The position numbers and the translations under genes were made by a program. DNA of 64,000 nt, taken from NCBI GenBank assembly GCA_001579985.1, contig LRSR01012920.1:1-64000 (forward strand), given 5' to 3'. The number at the start of each line of letters is the position of its first letter. The stretch's first letter is position 1. The notes beneath the pieces were generated by a model. It did no database searches and was not told the DNA's origin. It saw only the letters and a program-made list of their open reading frames with translations. Source of the DNA: Hypsibius dujardini. Taxonomy: Eukaryota; Tardigrada; Eutardigrada; Parachela; Hypsibiidae. This document shows, piece by piece, positions 12,601-23,662 of the stretch.

Positions 12601-13138
12601 TGAGTTTGAGTTACACTGGAGCTCATTATTTTCTCACCGGATCTTCCTTTGGAGTCGGATAATCGATCACCACCGCGCCGAGGAATCCCGCCGAGTACTG
12701 ATGCCCCGAATGCGCGTGATACCAGAACGTCCCCGTCTCCGTGACGTTGAATGTATACGTAAATGTCGTCATCGGGGCGATGGGGCATTGCGTAACGTCC
12801 GCCACACCGTCCATCCAGGGATTGTTCTTCATATGAAGGCCATGAAAGTGAAGAGACGTCGTTTCCGTCTCGAATTTATTATGGAGGGTCACTTCGAGGG
12901 TGTCCCCGAGCTTGGCACGAATGGTCGGACCGGGGAAGGGTCGATCCTCCTCCCAATCGTAATTGTCCCCGGAAACCCGAATGGCGATGACCGGGTAACG
13001 GTCGGGACTGGCGGGAACTCGGTCGACGCTGAGGTTGTACGTCACTGTTTTGCATTGCGCCAAAGCGGCGACCATTACGACGAGAAAGCACTTCATACAA
13101 CACCTACACAGGCATCCCGTGCCACAGCTGCAGGCCAT
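9683..13138 (-). CDS. Laccase-type multicopper oxidase, three exons, complete
   Basis: Secreted or surface enzyme that oxidises phenols while reducing O2 to water. In ecdysozoans this family acts in cuticle tanning and other phenol or metal oxidation. Exons on the minus strand are 13138-12638, 12407-11588 and 10446-9683 (501, 820 and 764 nt), with GT-AG introns, giving 694 aa. All four copper motifs are present in order: L-H-F-H-G, W-Y-H-A-H-S-G-H, H-P-W-H-L-H-G and H-C-H-V-G-W-H-L-G-M. Together these supply the T1, T2 and T3 ligands. The N-terminus is Cys-rich with a hydrophobic core (FLVVMVAALA), consistent with a signal peptide. The C-terminus ends in a hydrophobic stretch (LSAFFISSLVSILFAV), suggesting a GPI or membrane anchor. 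The substrate cannot be told. Confidence 0.93.
10447..11587. repeat. Repeat-rich intron 2 of the oxidase gene
   Basis: The intron is filled with degenerate copies of a GGAACAA word (plus strand) spaced tens of bases apart. It also holds a clear tandem duplication with a 112-bp offset: 11371-11466 against 11483-11578, both containing GGAACAGCGTGTTCGGAAAT. Open frames on the minus strand here are Phe/Leu-rich by-products of this composition, not exons. Confidence 0.7.
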
Positions 13139-13542
13139 GGTGAGGATGGAAAACGATGGAGGCTGTCGCCGGTAAAATTATTTGACAATAAAATGCGCCT
13201 CTTATAATTTTCAGTTTCGGTGAACTTTTATTAGAGGCAGGATTTAAATTGTTCGCTTAGAAAGTGTCGCTATCGGTGTGAAGTGTGGTAAACAACAATT
13301 AGCGGATATGACGATAAATAAGGGATGATAAATATTGTTCGATAGCCTCGAATCGAAAAAGTCATTCAAGGCCACGCGCGTGGGCAGATAGAGCGGCATT
13401 GTTGCGCCCTGTTGACCGTACCATTCAAGGCGCACTGTACCGCTGCGCCTTTCACGTGTGTCGCCGCGACAGTCCGAGATATGACGGATATGTGACAATG
13501 CAAAGCGGTCGGTTAGTGACATATCAGTTGTGGACCGTCCTA

Positions 13543-13584
13543 ACCGAACACCGACCGAACACCGACCGAACACCGACCGAACAC
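13543..13584. repeat. 11-bp tandem repeat
   Basis: About 3.8 perfect copies of ACCGAACACCG, roughly 400 bp upstream of the oxidase start codon. No evidence of function. Confidence 0.85.
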
Positions 13585-13589
13585 AGGGA

Positions 13590-15286
13590 CTCTAAGAAAG
13601 ACGATATACGTGGGCTCCTAATCAAGTAATTTCACTTGGTGTTCTATTCCGCGAATAAAAGGCGCATTCCAATACTGGTGATGCAAATATTTAGATTACG
13701 AACTTTTAAATTATTCCTGAAAGTTTTGCGGATTTTCTGCGAAGGGTTTAAGAAGAGAACTTTGTTTAGTCGGATATTGGTTGGAAGCCGCGAAAATATC
13801 AAAAACAAGGACCAGCTGACTCGCGCTTCAGTCGCACCGAAATTGATGCCAAGGCAATTGTTTTTTATTTAAATAAATATGCTCGTGAGAGCATTATATA
13901 TTAAATGAAGTTAGGATAATCAGATTTCGATAAGGTTAATAGAAGATACAGTCGACCGGCCGAACCGTGTGATAATATATCATGCGGCATGTTTTGTCTT
14001 CGCTTGATTGATTGATTTGGTATTGATTGAGAGTGAATAATGTTCCCAAAAGAAATGGCTGCGTTCATTCTAACCATTCCGACCTAGTCCTTCAATCTTT
14101 TCTAAAATGTGCGTGTTTCACTTGGATATTTCTCTTTTTTTTGGTACATTAACGCACTGAAAATCGAGTATCAAAAAAGAAATTCCTTGCCTCAGGTTCA
14201 TGTATAAAAGTCCATTAAACTCTGGTCCACTAATGCATGAAGCCAAGGTCAAGCGGCCTGTGAAATGAAAAGCAGTCTCTTGGTTCCGAGTAAATGACCA
14301 ATTGAGATATAACTTTTTAGGAGCCATTCTATGGTGAATACGCGCCAATTCTGTGGCGCTTATTAAGGCGATTTAATAAAGAAATGCTCGTTACATGCCG
14401 CCTATTCTGAAGAACTTCGAAGGTATCATTCAAAGGTCAAGAATTTTCCCTGTTGACTGATACTGAAAGCAAGGGATCAGCAGTTGAATTGGGGACACAA
14501 AGCAAACTCTTCCTATCTGGTTGATTTCAGTGAGAAACCAGTTGAACGATTTTTGAAATTTAAGCAACCGAAACTTCGTGGCCTCATCGATTATAATCGT
14601 TCAATCAACCAAAGTTTCAGTTTCCATAAATATTGACATGGCTTGTGAAGTTTGAAAATTGTTGACCCGATTCAACTGCCAAGCCCTAACTTTCGTTATC
14701 AATCGATAGGGGGGGGANNNNNNNNNNNNNNNNNNNNNNNNNNNTTTTAATGATATCTTCAAACACCTTCAGGATAGGCGACAGATAATGAGCATTCCCT
14801 TGTAAAAGGACTGGAAAGCCTTCCCAACTTTAATGTAAAACCTTCTTAGTTGACGCATTTTGTAGTAGAAAGAACACTTCAGATTAAACTTTGTGTTAAC
14901 TGAAAATTTATTGAAAACATTCGTTTTTACTCTTTAAGGGTTGCTAGTCGCTAGAAATGTCATGGAGGCAAAGACGTAATGGATTTGTTTACGGATGGGT
15001 GGGTGGGCAGTTTTCGTGGGAACAAAAGTTAAAAACTCAAAAAAAATCAAGAATTAACAAAAATCAAAAACGTCTTTGACATAAAAAGAACTGTTGTTTG
15101 GGGGGAGGAGAGGGTGGGATGGCAGTTTGCGACTTTCCTGGTGAGGATCGAACATTGTCTTTCACTCCTCTCCCTCCGCAAATGTGCGTCCCCTCCCCCC
15201 GCCGCAGTGAGGGATTTATGTATAAATAAAACGTGCTCCCTGGTAAGCTCTCAAATTAAGAAGGGTTGGGTAGTTGCCCTAGTGTC
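13590..15286. other. Intergenic region upstream of the oxidase gene
   Basis: No coding feature supported. The open frames are short and featureless. A poly-G run abuts the assembly gap at 14718. Confidence 0.4.
14718..14744. other. Assembly gap (N run)
   Basis: 27 undetermined bases directly after a run of seven G, probably a homopolymer sequencing failure. Confidence 1.
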
Positions 15287-15764
15287 CAGCCCCCCGTTTA
15301 GAGATCAACATCCGCGCGCGACGCGACGCGGAAATACCGCACCGCTCCGCGTGGAAAAATAGCTAATGTTTCCGCGTCGCATCCGCGGCGCGTCAGAGTT
15401 GAACCGCTCCGTTCCGCGCCGCGTATTCGAAGAGAGCGCTTAATTTCTGAAGCAGTCAGTGTTCCGTTAATCTTTTATTTCTGAAGTGGAACCTCACGCC
15501 TGATCGTTCATTTTGAATCTCTTATACCGATCTGTTTCAGAAGCTAAAAAAGTTATAAATTTTCCACTTCAGTTTATTTCCGCGTCACGTTATAGTTTAT
15601 TTCCGCGTCGCACCGCGTCGCTTTCTGAAATTGTGTTTTCCGCGTCGTTCCGCGTAGACTTAAACTTGCTAACTTCCGCGCGATTCCGCGCCGCGTAAAA
15701 TTTGAAACAGTTTTTCCGCGTCAGCGCAGGAAAATTCACGCGATGTTGATCTTTACGAGCCCCG
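15287..15764. mobile_element. hAT-like non-autonomous element with CG-rich subterminal repeats
   Basis: The ends match as inverted repeats: TTTAGAGATCAACATCCGCG at the left and, as reverse complement of the right, CGTAAAGATCAACATCGCG. The interior is strewn with short words of the TTCCGCGTCGC type in both orientations, as in the subterminal binding repeats of hAT transposases. No transposase ORF. The outermost bases and the target duplication are uncertain, so the boundaries may be off by several bases. Confidence 0.6.
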
Positions 15765-15894
15765 TTAAGACTTTTCATGACAGTAGAAAAACCAGCGACA
15801 ACTTCGATGTCTCAATCATTACGCCAATTATGAGTACCGCTTAATGGTCAAACAAAATATTTCTATTTCGTTTTATCCATCAAAATTCTCCTGT

Positions 15895-16090
15895 TTTGTT
15901 GTCCAACGTGGCGTTTCGACATTTGGTATTCCGACAAATGGTACTAGACAAATAGTATCGAATGACATTTCATACACCGAAAAAACGTATGGCGTTATAT
16001 TGAAACTCGTTAGTAGACAGTTTTAATAGTCATTTGGTATGTCGACACACGGTATGCCGACAAATTGCGCGGTCGGACAAACGGTCCTTC
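15895..16090. repeat. Cluster of TTTGGTATnCCGACAAA-type words
   Basis: Several variants of a short word (TTTGGTATTCCGACAAATGG, TTTGGTATGTCGACACACGG, ATGCCGACAAATTG) occur close together. They may be the ends of a decayed inverted-repeat element. No ORF. Confidence 0.35.
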
Positions 16091-16261
16091 AGCGCAAATG
16101 TTATTGGCTCGATGTATAAGCTTTTCGAATTATTTCCACACAGCGGGGAATCGCTCAGCATCACTTGCACCCCATTGAACATCTCGTAGAATGTGAGGCT
16201 GTTCTCGAAACAGCCGAGGTCAGCAGAAACATCAAAGATTTGCAAATTAAACATCTTGCAC

Positions 16262-16410
16262 AACAGAAAACACAGGCGCAGACACAAACACAGACACAAG
16301 CACAAACACAAACACAACACACAGACACAGACACAGACACAGACACAGACACAGACACAGACACAGACACAGACACAGACACAGACGCAGACACAGACAC
16401 AGACACAGTG
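16262..16410. repeat. ACAGAC hexamer microsatellite
   Basis: CA-rich tract that becomes a near-perfect (ACAGAC)n array between about 16320 and 16408. The Gln/Thr and Asp/Thr open frames here come from the repeat. Confidence 0.95.
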
Positions 16411-16599
16411 CTACTTCGTCTCTACAGTGCTAATTTGGTGAACGGCACCGAATAAGCACGGCCCGGGTTGCTTATAATTTACGGGTAGGGCAGAAAAGTG
16501 TCTCTTGAGATCACGAGCATACGATAGTAAAACTGCAAAGCACATCTCGAAGCAGTTGTACTATGACATTTATTGTTAAACTTTGCCTAAAAATTCATC

Positions 16600-17170
16600 C
16601 ATCTAGTATTTATTATTTACTTACTTACATATTACTTACTTATATTATTTACTTATTTACATATTATTTTTTATTCATATATATTGTTTACGTTTATTAT
16701 TTACTTATTTACACGTAATTTATTATTTATACATATTATTTACACATTATTTACATTATATACATATTATTTATTATTTATATAAACTTCTGTGTGCCGA
16801 CCTATTTTGTCTCTTTGTCGTTTGTCAGTTTACATGATATAGTATCTCAAATAATCGTTAGGTAATATATGATTGTGAATGTGTTTGCGTTGATTGATTT
16901 ATTTAAACTGGAAATGCGAGTTGTGTTTGAAGCAGATCTTTAGTTTATTTCTGTCTTCTTTTGTCAGTCTAATAAACTCTCATTATCGACCGTGTATGTC
17001 AACCTAGAAATTTCGCCGATAGGACTCATGCAGTCTTTACACTATCTAATTATTATAACCCTAACAATATAACTGTAACTCAAATACATTTAAATATATT
17101 TACGTACATTTTTGTATTATATTTACTGTTAATAAATATCTCAATTAAATTTATTATTACTCAACTGTAA
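16600..17170. other. AT-rich intergenic stretch
   Basis: Degenerate repeats of TTATTTACATATTA between 16600 and 16800, then AT-rich sequence. No coding or RNA feature supported. Confidence 0.4.
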
Positions 17171-17228
17171 AAATGTTCAGCGATATCTCAACCGAAATTT
17201 TGCAGCTTAATTACAGTTGAACTAACTC

Positions 17229-18707
17229 GGGCAGTAATGGAGATTTTCCCTCCCGATCGAGGTGGTGTTTTTTTTACAAATACCTGCCTATTTATCATGA
17301 TTTTACGTTGGGGTCTCCGCGTGGAAATTACATAAGCCGTTGCAGAAAAAAATAAAGAAGAAAAAGACTTCCCGTGCCAATTGGTGCTATGAGGCAACGC
17401 TTGATTGATTGATTCTTCAATTGCTTTTCCGAACTTTTAAATTTTTTTATGCCAAAAAATATTTTGCTGAGCGTACACGTATTTTTTAAATGTACTAGAC
17501 TCCTTGAGAAATATTTAAAAAAAAATAGAAATGTTTCGATCAACCAGAACAGCTCGAAAAAATAAACTAAAAGAGCACAGTGGCGACGCCGTCAATAACT
17601 TATACTCGTGCAGCCTGCAATCGGCCCTGCAGCCTGCACTCGGCCCTGCAGCCTGCACTAGTGTTGTTTAAATGTATTTAAATTTTTATTTAAAATAGCC
17701 AAAAACGGTTTTTTATTTTAAGTAAAATATATGTTTAATTTTGTATAAACTCGATTTTTTTTAAATTTAAAATCATTCTCTGAGCCATTATTTTATTTAT
17801 ATTTAAATTCTCGAGAAAACGCGCAAAGAAATTTAAATATATATTATCACCCCCTCTTTTCGCGTGACGGCGGGCTTGATTGCTTGATTATTCTCTGAAT
17901 GGCGCTCAGAAATCCTAGATTGATTGTCTGATTTGCTTGAGAAATTATAAATACCAGCTTAAGTTCCTCATCTGATTGATTTATTGTCGCAACCTTCAGC
18001 ATTATCAGTTGATTGATCAATCGTTTCCTTACAATATCTGTTTCACAGTAAGATTTATTGCGTTTAACGATCCACTAGGGGTTTCGCTGCATATTGCATA
18101 GGCTATGTCATACGATTTCCACTTTATTTAAATTCAGCATTTGTTTAAATAAAAGGTCGAGTTTTATTTAAATGGTAATTTTATTTAAAATACGCTGTTT
18201 TTTTAAAAATACATTCAAACGATATTTTATTTAAAGTCGCCGAGGATTAACATTTTTTTTAAATTTATTTAAATTCAAAACTGTTAGTTAAACAAGACTA
18301 GCCTGCACTCGGCCCTGCAGCCATAAGAAGCGTAAGGCTAGACTACGGTTATTAGCACTCCTCCCTTCATTTATTTTTTTGCGGTGTTACGTTACGTTTG
18401 AAAAATTGCGTTTTATTTTTAAAATTTTGTTGAAGGCTTGTAGTAAGTTCGAAAAATACGTGTACGCTCAGCAAAATATTTTTAGGCATAAAAAAATTAA
18501 AAGTTCGGAAAAGCAATTAAAAAATCAATCAATCAAGCGTTGCCTCATAGCAACAATTAGCACGGGAAGTATTTTTCTTCTTTATTTTTTTCTGAAACCG
18601 CTTATGTAATTTCCACGCGGAGACCCCAATGTAAAATCATGATAAATAGACAAGTATTTGTAAAAAAACACCACCTCGATCAGGAGGGAAAATCTCCATT
18701 ACTGCCC
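17229..18707. mobile_element. DNA element with ~300-bp terminal inverted repeats, carrying a nested insertion
   Basis: The left 17229-17520 and the right 18400-18707 are long inverted repeats, highly similar over about 270 bp and then decaying. Both ends start GGGCAGTAATGGAGATTTTC. Because of the inverted repeat, similar short peptides can be read on the minus strand at the left and on the plus strand at the right. These are not genes. The interior holds a 19-bp tandem (GCCTGCACTCGGCCCTGCA) into which the element 17659-18300 has inserted. No transposase is seen. The target duplication is not clear; a TA is possible. Confidence 0.78.
17659..18300. mobile_element. hAT-like MITE nested inside the long-TIR element
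   Basis: A 642-bp AT-rich element flanked by the 8-bp direct duplication GCCTGCAC (17651-17658 and 18301-18308). Ends are short inverted repeats: TAGTGTTGTTTAA at the left and TAGTCTTGTTTAA at the right (reverse complement). The interior is rich in TTTAAATTTATTTAAAT words. The 8-bp duplication and ends fit the hAT superfamily. The host sequence is itself a tandem repeat, so part of the apparent duplication could be pre-existing. Confidence 0.72.
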
Positions 18708-18877
18708 TAGTAAGGTGTATTAAAAATAAAATGGTTGGGTTTTGTTATCAAAGATAAGATTAATAACAATTACGTATATCTTAAATATAATTATTTTAAC
18801 ATCACATTATGTATATTTTTAACAGTTAAGTATACCTTAATTTATAGAAAGGACCTCTTCATGGGAGAAGCGACGAC

Positions 18878-19080
18878 ATGGTTACAGGCCCAGTTAGTGT
18901 TCGCATTCCGGTGTCCTCTTTCCAGCAGCGCAGCATCGTGCATGGCGATACCGCTGCAGCGGCAGTCCATCAACCGACTGCAGCCGGTGAAAAGAGACGA
19001 CAGAGTTCCCAATCGCACAATCGGGTTCTGGCGTATTTTGTCCTGGGCATCATCATCTGCTGGACCCCCAATCACCTGTA
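18878..19080 (+). pseudogene. GPCR exon 3 fragment (ICL3 to TM6), truncated
   Basis: The frame ends in S-H-N-R-V-L-A-Y-F-V-L-G-I-I-I-C-W-T-P-N-H, matching the TM6 block of the GPCR genes at 23105-23454 and 28068-28418 (SHDRVL...CWTPN). Similarity stops at the YY position after CWTPNH. TM7 and the C-tail are absent, and a foldback element begins 23 bp later. No exon 1 or 2 is found upstream. Upstream of TM6 the sequence is Ala/Gln-rich as in the paralogous ICL3. It is best read as a gene remnant cut off by rearrangement or insertion. Confidence 0.72.
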
Positions 19081-19102
19081 CTTATAATACTATTGGATAC
19101 TT

Positions 19103-19324
19103 ATCTTGGGCTTCTTGAGAAGCTCTCAAAAAATGCTTAAGACAAATGCTTTTTCATCATGATTGCGGTTCAGAAGTTTTAGAGTGTGGACCTCGGAAAC
19201 TGAGATATTTGGGATGGGATGAACTTTTTTTCGAGGTTCACACTCTACAACTTCTGAACCGCAATCATGATGAAAAAGCATTTGTCTTAAGCAATTTTTG
19301 AGAGCTTCTCAAGAAGCCCAAGAT
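19103..19324. mobile_element. Foldback element abutting the GPCR fragment
   Basis: Nearly perfect inverted repeat with arms of about 95 bp (outer ends ATCTTGGGCTTCTTGAGAAG) and a short centre around 19195-19220. The RNA would form one long hairpin. It lies directly after the point where the GPCR homology ends. A target duplication was not identified. Confidence 0.8.
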
Positions 19325-19868
19325 TGTGCAGATCGGACAAGATTTGTCATTCTAAGTATTTTAGAGTGTCGCTAACGGGAAGAATTATCCAATGGTGACG
19401 TCACTGCAGTTTTTTCAAATTTTGAAAACGGCAAAAAGTTACCTGACTTAGCAATCTATCAACGTAAATGATGTTTCAACGTATAAATGCTTATTTGCAC
19501 TTGCAACAACTGGGGATCTGGGAGGATTTTATGACCGATTCAAAGCGCCTTAACAGAAGTACATTTCATTTTTTTTATATTTGTGTACAGCACATATAAT
19601 TATATGCATATATATATATATATCTACCGTGTTCGGGGATACGTTTGGCGGTTCCTTTTGTGATTGCTGCTACGCCCATAGAATTCCAAGAACCGATTAT
19701 TGCTCATATTTCGAAAACAGCCTCTATGGTCAGTCTAAAGTTAGCTTGGCTCAATAATTGGCGGATTTAATATGCGAGCTCCATGCTCCCAAACATGCAA
19801 GCATGTGGGCTCTCTGCTTCCGACCATGATAAATATGTAATTTTGTGTATAAGCAAATGGATACTGTA

Positions 19869-20139
19869 CGCTCCCAGTCTCAAGGGTCAATTTTAGGTCC
19901 GGCCCGAAAACACGTTCCGTCGCTTGTTTAGTTATTTATTCAGAATGACTTAAACTTTACTGACTTAAAAAACTTTAAACCGAAATCATCCTTTCAATCA
20001 AGCAAAGTAGGATAGCCTGTCGGGCAAAAACAAACGGGCCAATCACAAACAAGAGAACGGAATTGAACGATTCGCTCAAGTTTGATGTGAATCAGCGGGG
20101 GAGGGGGCGGGGCATAATCGACCCTTGAGATCGGGATCG
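19869..20139. mobile_element. MITE family 'CTCAAGGG', copy 1, TA target duplication
   Basis: A 271-bp element flanked by TA. Ends are CGCTCCCAGTCTCAAGGGTC at the left and CGATCCCGATCTCAAGGGTC at the right (reverse complement). The interior shares the words CCAATCAC and a GGGGCGGGGC tract with the copy at 23663-23939. Non-autonomous. Confidence 0.75.
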
Positions 20140-20659
20140 TAAAGTCCTATTCAGCGTTAGGCACGAACAAGTGGTGGCTAAGGAATTGGCCTTACTCGTC
20201 ATACAGACTCACTCATTAGCCGGCGCGGAACGTGCAAAAGTGGAAGGAATCAAAGATGAGTACACAATTTCTGGCAACCAGTAGTACGCACATTAGGAGG
20301 AGCAGCACTCATTGAGGAAGTCATTGGGAATTATTGATAAATTGGCAGATGTTCCTGATAGGTGTGCCACCCACATCCCACACACGCTGTGCGGCTAATA
20401 ATAACAATTACCACTGAATAGGTTATGAATTACTGCGGTGCTGGCTAATGAAAACTCCAAGTAATTTCACGCTGCGAAAACGCTCTTTTCACCGGTGGGA
20501 AATCAACATGATTCAAGGCCAAGGACAGACATAAACCTGAAAAGAAAAAACAGATCACTCGCCCCCCCCCTCCTAAATAGCTTACTCTCAATGCATTCCG
20601 AATTCCGGAAAAAATATTCACTTTTTTCTCGGTTCGAAATAAAATTCCAGGTTGGGACG

Positions 20660-23454
20660 ATGAAAAATTTAACGAACACTTTTCCCTGGCTCAACGTTGC
20701 CGCTTCAATAAATTCCACGCTAGTTGTTACCGTTAATCTGGCCGACCCGATAACCACCTGGTTCACTATCGTCACGCTCAGCGCCACACTCTTCACCAAC
20801 GGTCTCATCGTCATCGTCTACGCCATAAACAGCCCACTACGAACACCCTTTAACGCCTACATCGTCAACATTGCAGTCACAGAAATCATTCAGGTTAACG
20901 TGCTGGTTAACTAACTTCTTTGCTTTTTACTTTTAACATAAAGAAAACATAAATTCAATATATTCACACGAAGTGTAAACTCAAATGCATTTTCGTTAAG
21001 AATCAAATAAATTATATATAAGTCTAACTTTATAAATAATTCGGGCATGCAAAAAATTTAACAATTTATTAAGGGAAATCCGGCGCTTTTTTAGTGTTGA
21101 GACGTCATACCAAACGTGTTGACAAGGAAAAATTGTTTCCAGCTTCCTTTATTTTTTTCTCGTAGAACTTAATTGTGTTTGCAAACTTCTGCCTTTTTTC
21201 AAAATACATCATGTGACGTCATTAGGTCTCCTTATCCCATTGGGACTTTATTAGACAAATTGCGTTTGAATTATTATGCTTTGGACTTTTTTGGATAAAT
21301 ACTCAAATTTGCAACACCCAAAACTCAGCGTTACAAGATTACCTTGTCCAGTTAGGAAGAAATTATCGAAAACCCTTCGAAAATTTCTCATCTTGGGATG
21401 AAATGAATTTGCGCCGCCGTGTTTTTTTTCTACCTTTTTCTTTTCGACTAGACATGCTAGACAAAAACTCCAATTTTTTGGTTGTTGCAAATCTGAATCT
21501 CAAACGAAACAATATGAAACGCTTAAAATCAGACGAAATCTCTCTAATAAAGTTTTTGAAAGATGGAAAAAGAGGACTTGGTGACGTTACATAACTTTTT
21601 TTGAAAGCAATAAAAAGGGCAGATGTTTACAAACCGAACATAGCTTGAATGAAAATAGTAAACGAGGTCGAAAATGAATATTCCGTGTCAACATCTTCGA
21701 CGACTTTTCCTGAATTTTCGGACTGATAAAAAGCGCCGGGCTCTCTTTAAAACAATCCTTTAGGCCGCAGCCGCGATGCCGGGCAAGGTGGCCCTCAGCT
21801 CGTACGGCTACTGGCCCTACAACGCGCTCCTCTGCAGCACCTTCACTATCGCCCAGCAGATCTGCAGCAGCGCCCTTCGCTACGGCCATCTTCTCGTCAC
21901 AGCCAACCGTATCTGGGCGGTGACCTTTCCATTGCACTACCGAACCGCCCATACCACAAAGGTTGCACGGTGTATCATAGCGATCACGTGGCTGCTCGAC
22001 ATCATGCTGATATCTCCGTCGTCCGTGCTGAGTCGCTGGAGCAAGGGCAACAACTCCACCGATAGAGAGTGTCGCAACGATTATCGCGGTTATTTGGTCA
22101 AACTCGCATTCGCCACGGAGATTTTGGGCTTCGACATTCCGGTTTTTCTCATTCTTATGTCTTATCCGTTTGTGCTGTATAAATTAAGGCAGACGCGACT
22201 CAAGTGGTCAAATAAGGTCCGGCAGTGCGATGCGCGGGCTCTGCCGCCGACAGCGTTGGCGGTAATTAATAGCGGTAAGAGAATTCCCTTTCCATTTCGG
22301 GCTGATTTTCAGGAAGCTTCAAAACCTCTCCAACTTTGTTTCAGAATTAGTTAAAAATGATATTTAAATTAATTTCATCGGCGGTGCTCTGAGAACATTT
22401 TTTTGACGAAATTTTAAAATTGACGAACTACTGGAAGATTCCATTTTCTTTGACTTTCACTGAAAAAAAACTGCGATTTATCGAAATGCGACAACTTTAA
22501 ACTCAATGCATTTGCGTCAAGTATGAAATAAATTTAAGTGCACACAATGGCGGTGATTAAGTAAATGCAATTATTTTCAGCCCCATTGCCTGCACGTCTG
22601 AAACTGTTTTGAACGAAAACGACTTTGGTTGAAATTTTTTTTATTTCAGACTAACTTTTGCCAAACCCGAAATAAGTGATCAAATGATCATTTTTGCGTA
22701 CAATAAATAGTAAATGTTCCTTTTATGACTTTCATTGGGTGCTTTGCCGTGCGCGAGCAATAAGCAGCCATGTCATAAAAAAAGGCTTTAAGATGTAGCC
22801 GTGAATGGAAAAATCTTTCAACAGAATTCAACTTTTTGAGTTTCAATTTCGATTAGAAAAGTGTTCTCCTGTCTTCTTAACTTTCCCCATTTTTTGCCGA
22901 GACATAAACCGGACCCTAATAACCAATACCATATGAAAATATGTCTTTTTTTAGTAAACAATATTTTTTTTCGGCTCGGAGGGTCTTGCATATTGTATGC
23001 ATAATTACAATATATGAAAATTTTTGTTTTATATAAAAGCAATTTCAAAGCACTGGGGAGCTATAACGTATTATTTCTGGAGAATCTTTAATCTCAATCT
23101 ACAGAGGCAATAACGCCCATCGCACCGACAAACCGCAAAAGCATCATCGACAAAGAGGCCGCCGCGGTGGCCGCTGTCCAAGCCGTGGGGAACGACCTGG
23201 TCGCACGGCAAATCTTGCGATCGCATGACCGCGTGCTGGTGTACATTGTCTGCGGCGTGGTGGTCTGCTGGACGCCCAACCTCATCTACTACTTGCTGGT
23301 CAACTCCATCAACTACCGCAACGCCACGTTCCACACCGTTCAGACCATCATGGTCTTCACGTACGGTTGGGTCAATCCCGTGCTATGCTACATGGCGATG
23401 CGTCAGTTGAGGGAGGCGGTTAACGACCTCTTGTGCGGTCGTTGGGGGAGCTGA
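20660..23454 (+). CDS. Class-A GPCR, three exons, complete (paralogue of the 5517 gene)
   Basis: Seven-transmembrane receptor. Exons are 20660-20893, 21764-22274 and 23105-23454 (234, 511 and 350 nt), with a phase-0 then a phase-1 GT-AG intron, giving 364 aa. N-glycosylation sites (NLT, NST) precede TM1. TM3 is followed by N-R-I-W-A-V-T-F-P-L-H-Y-R in place of DRY. TM5 contains DIPVFLILMSYPFVLYK. TM6 has V-C-W-T-P-N and TM7 N-P-V-L-C-Y (NPxxY-like). A good splice acceptor (TTCCAG) lies 9 nt before the ATG, so a 5'-UTR intron is likely. Intron 1 contains a TTAA-flanked element (21073-21746). The closest relatives in the window are the fragment at 18878 and the pseudogene at 27718. Ligand unknown. 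Confidence 0.87.
21073..21746. mobile_element. piggyBac-like non-autonomous element in GPCR intron 1
   Basis: Flanked by TTAA on both sides (21069-21072 and 21747-21750). Ends are GGGAAATCCGGCGCTTTTTT at the left and AGAGAGCCCGGCGCTTTTTA at the right (reverse complement). The interior shares blocks (TTTTTTCAAAATACATCA, CCAAAACTCAGCGTT, TTTCTCATTTTGGGATG variants) with intron 12 of receptor genes A and D. No transposase ORF. Confidence 0.65.
22940..23045. repeat. Short interspersed repeat shared with 49925-50020
   Basis: About 100 bp including GGAGGGTCTTGCATATTGTA and TTTTATATAAAA, in intron 2 of the GPCR. A close copy lies at 49925-50020 and a weaker one near 36690-36750. Family unknown. Confidence 0.6.
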
Positions 23455-23662
23455 CCTTTAGCTGATCTCAATCCCCTACGGACCAACAACACGTCCCACG
23501 TTCGCGAACAGCACAAACGTATGTTCATCCCTGGTGACCGCTGTTCAGTGCCTGACGTTGGGATTACTCGCATGAAAGAGGACGACACATGGGACCAACC
23601 ACAATCACCGACAGGAACATCATTCCTTTGTTTGGCATGTTTTAGATGTACAGAGAATGGTA

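Noticed and set aside
16161-16455. Val/Ser/Cys and Thr/Asp/Gln repeat ORFs
   Set aside because: Translations of the ACAGAC microsatellite.
17188-18609. Two similar ~75-codon ORFs on opposite strands (…SIKRCLIA…)
   Set aside because: The similarity comes from long terminal inverted repeats of a DNA element. The peptide matches no known transposase.
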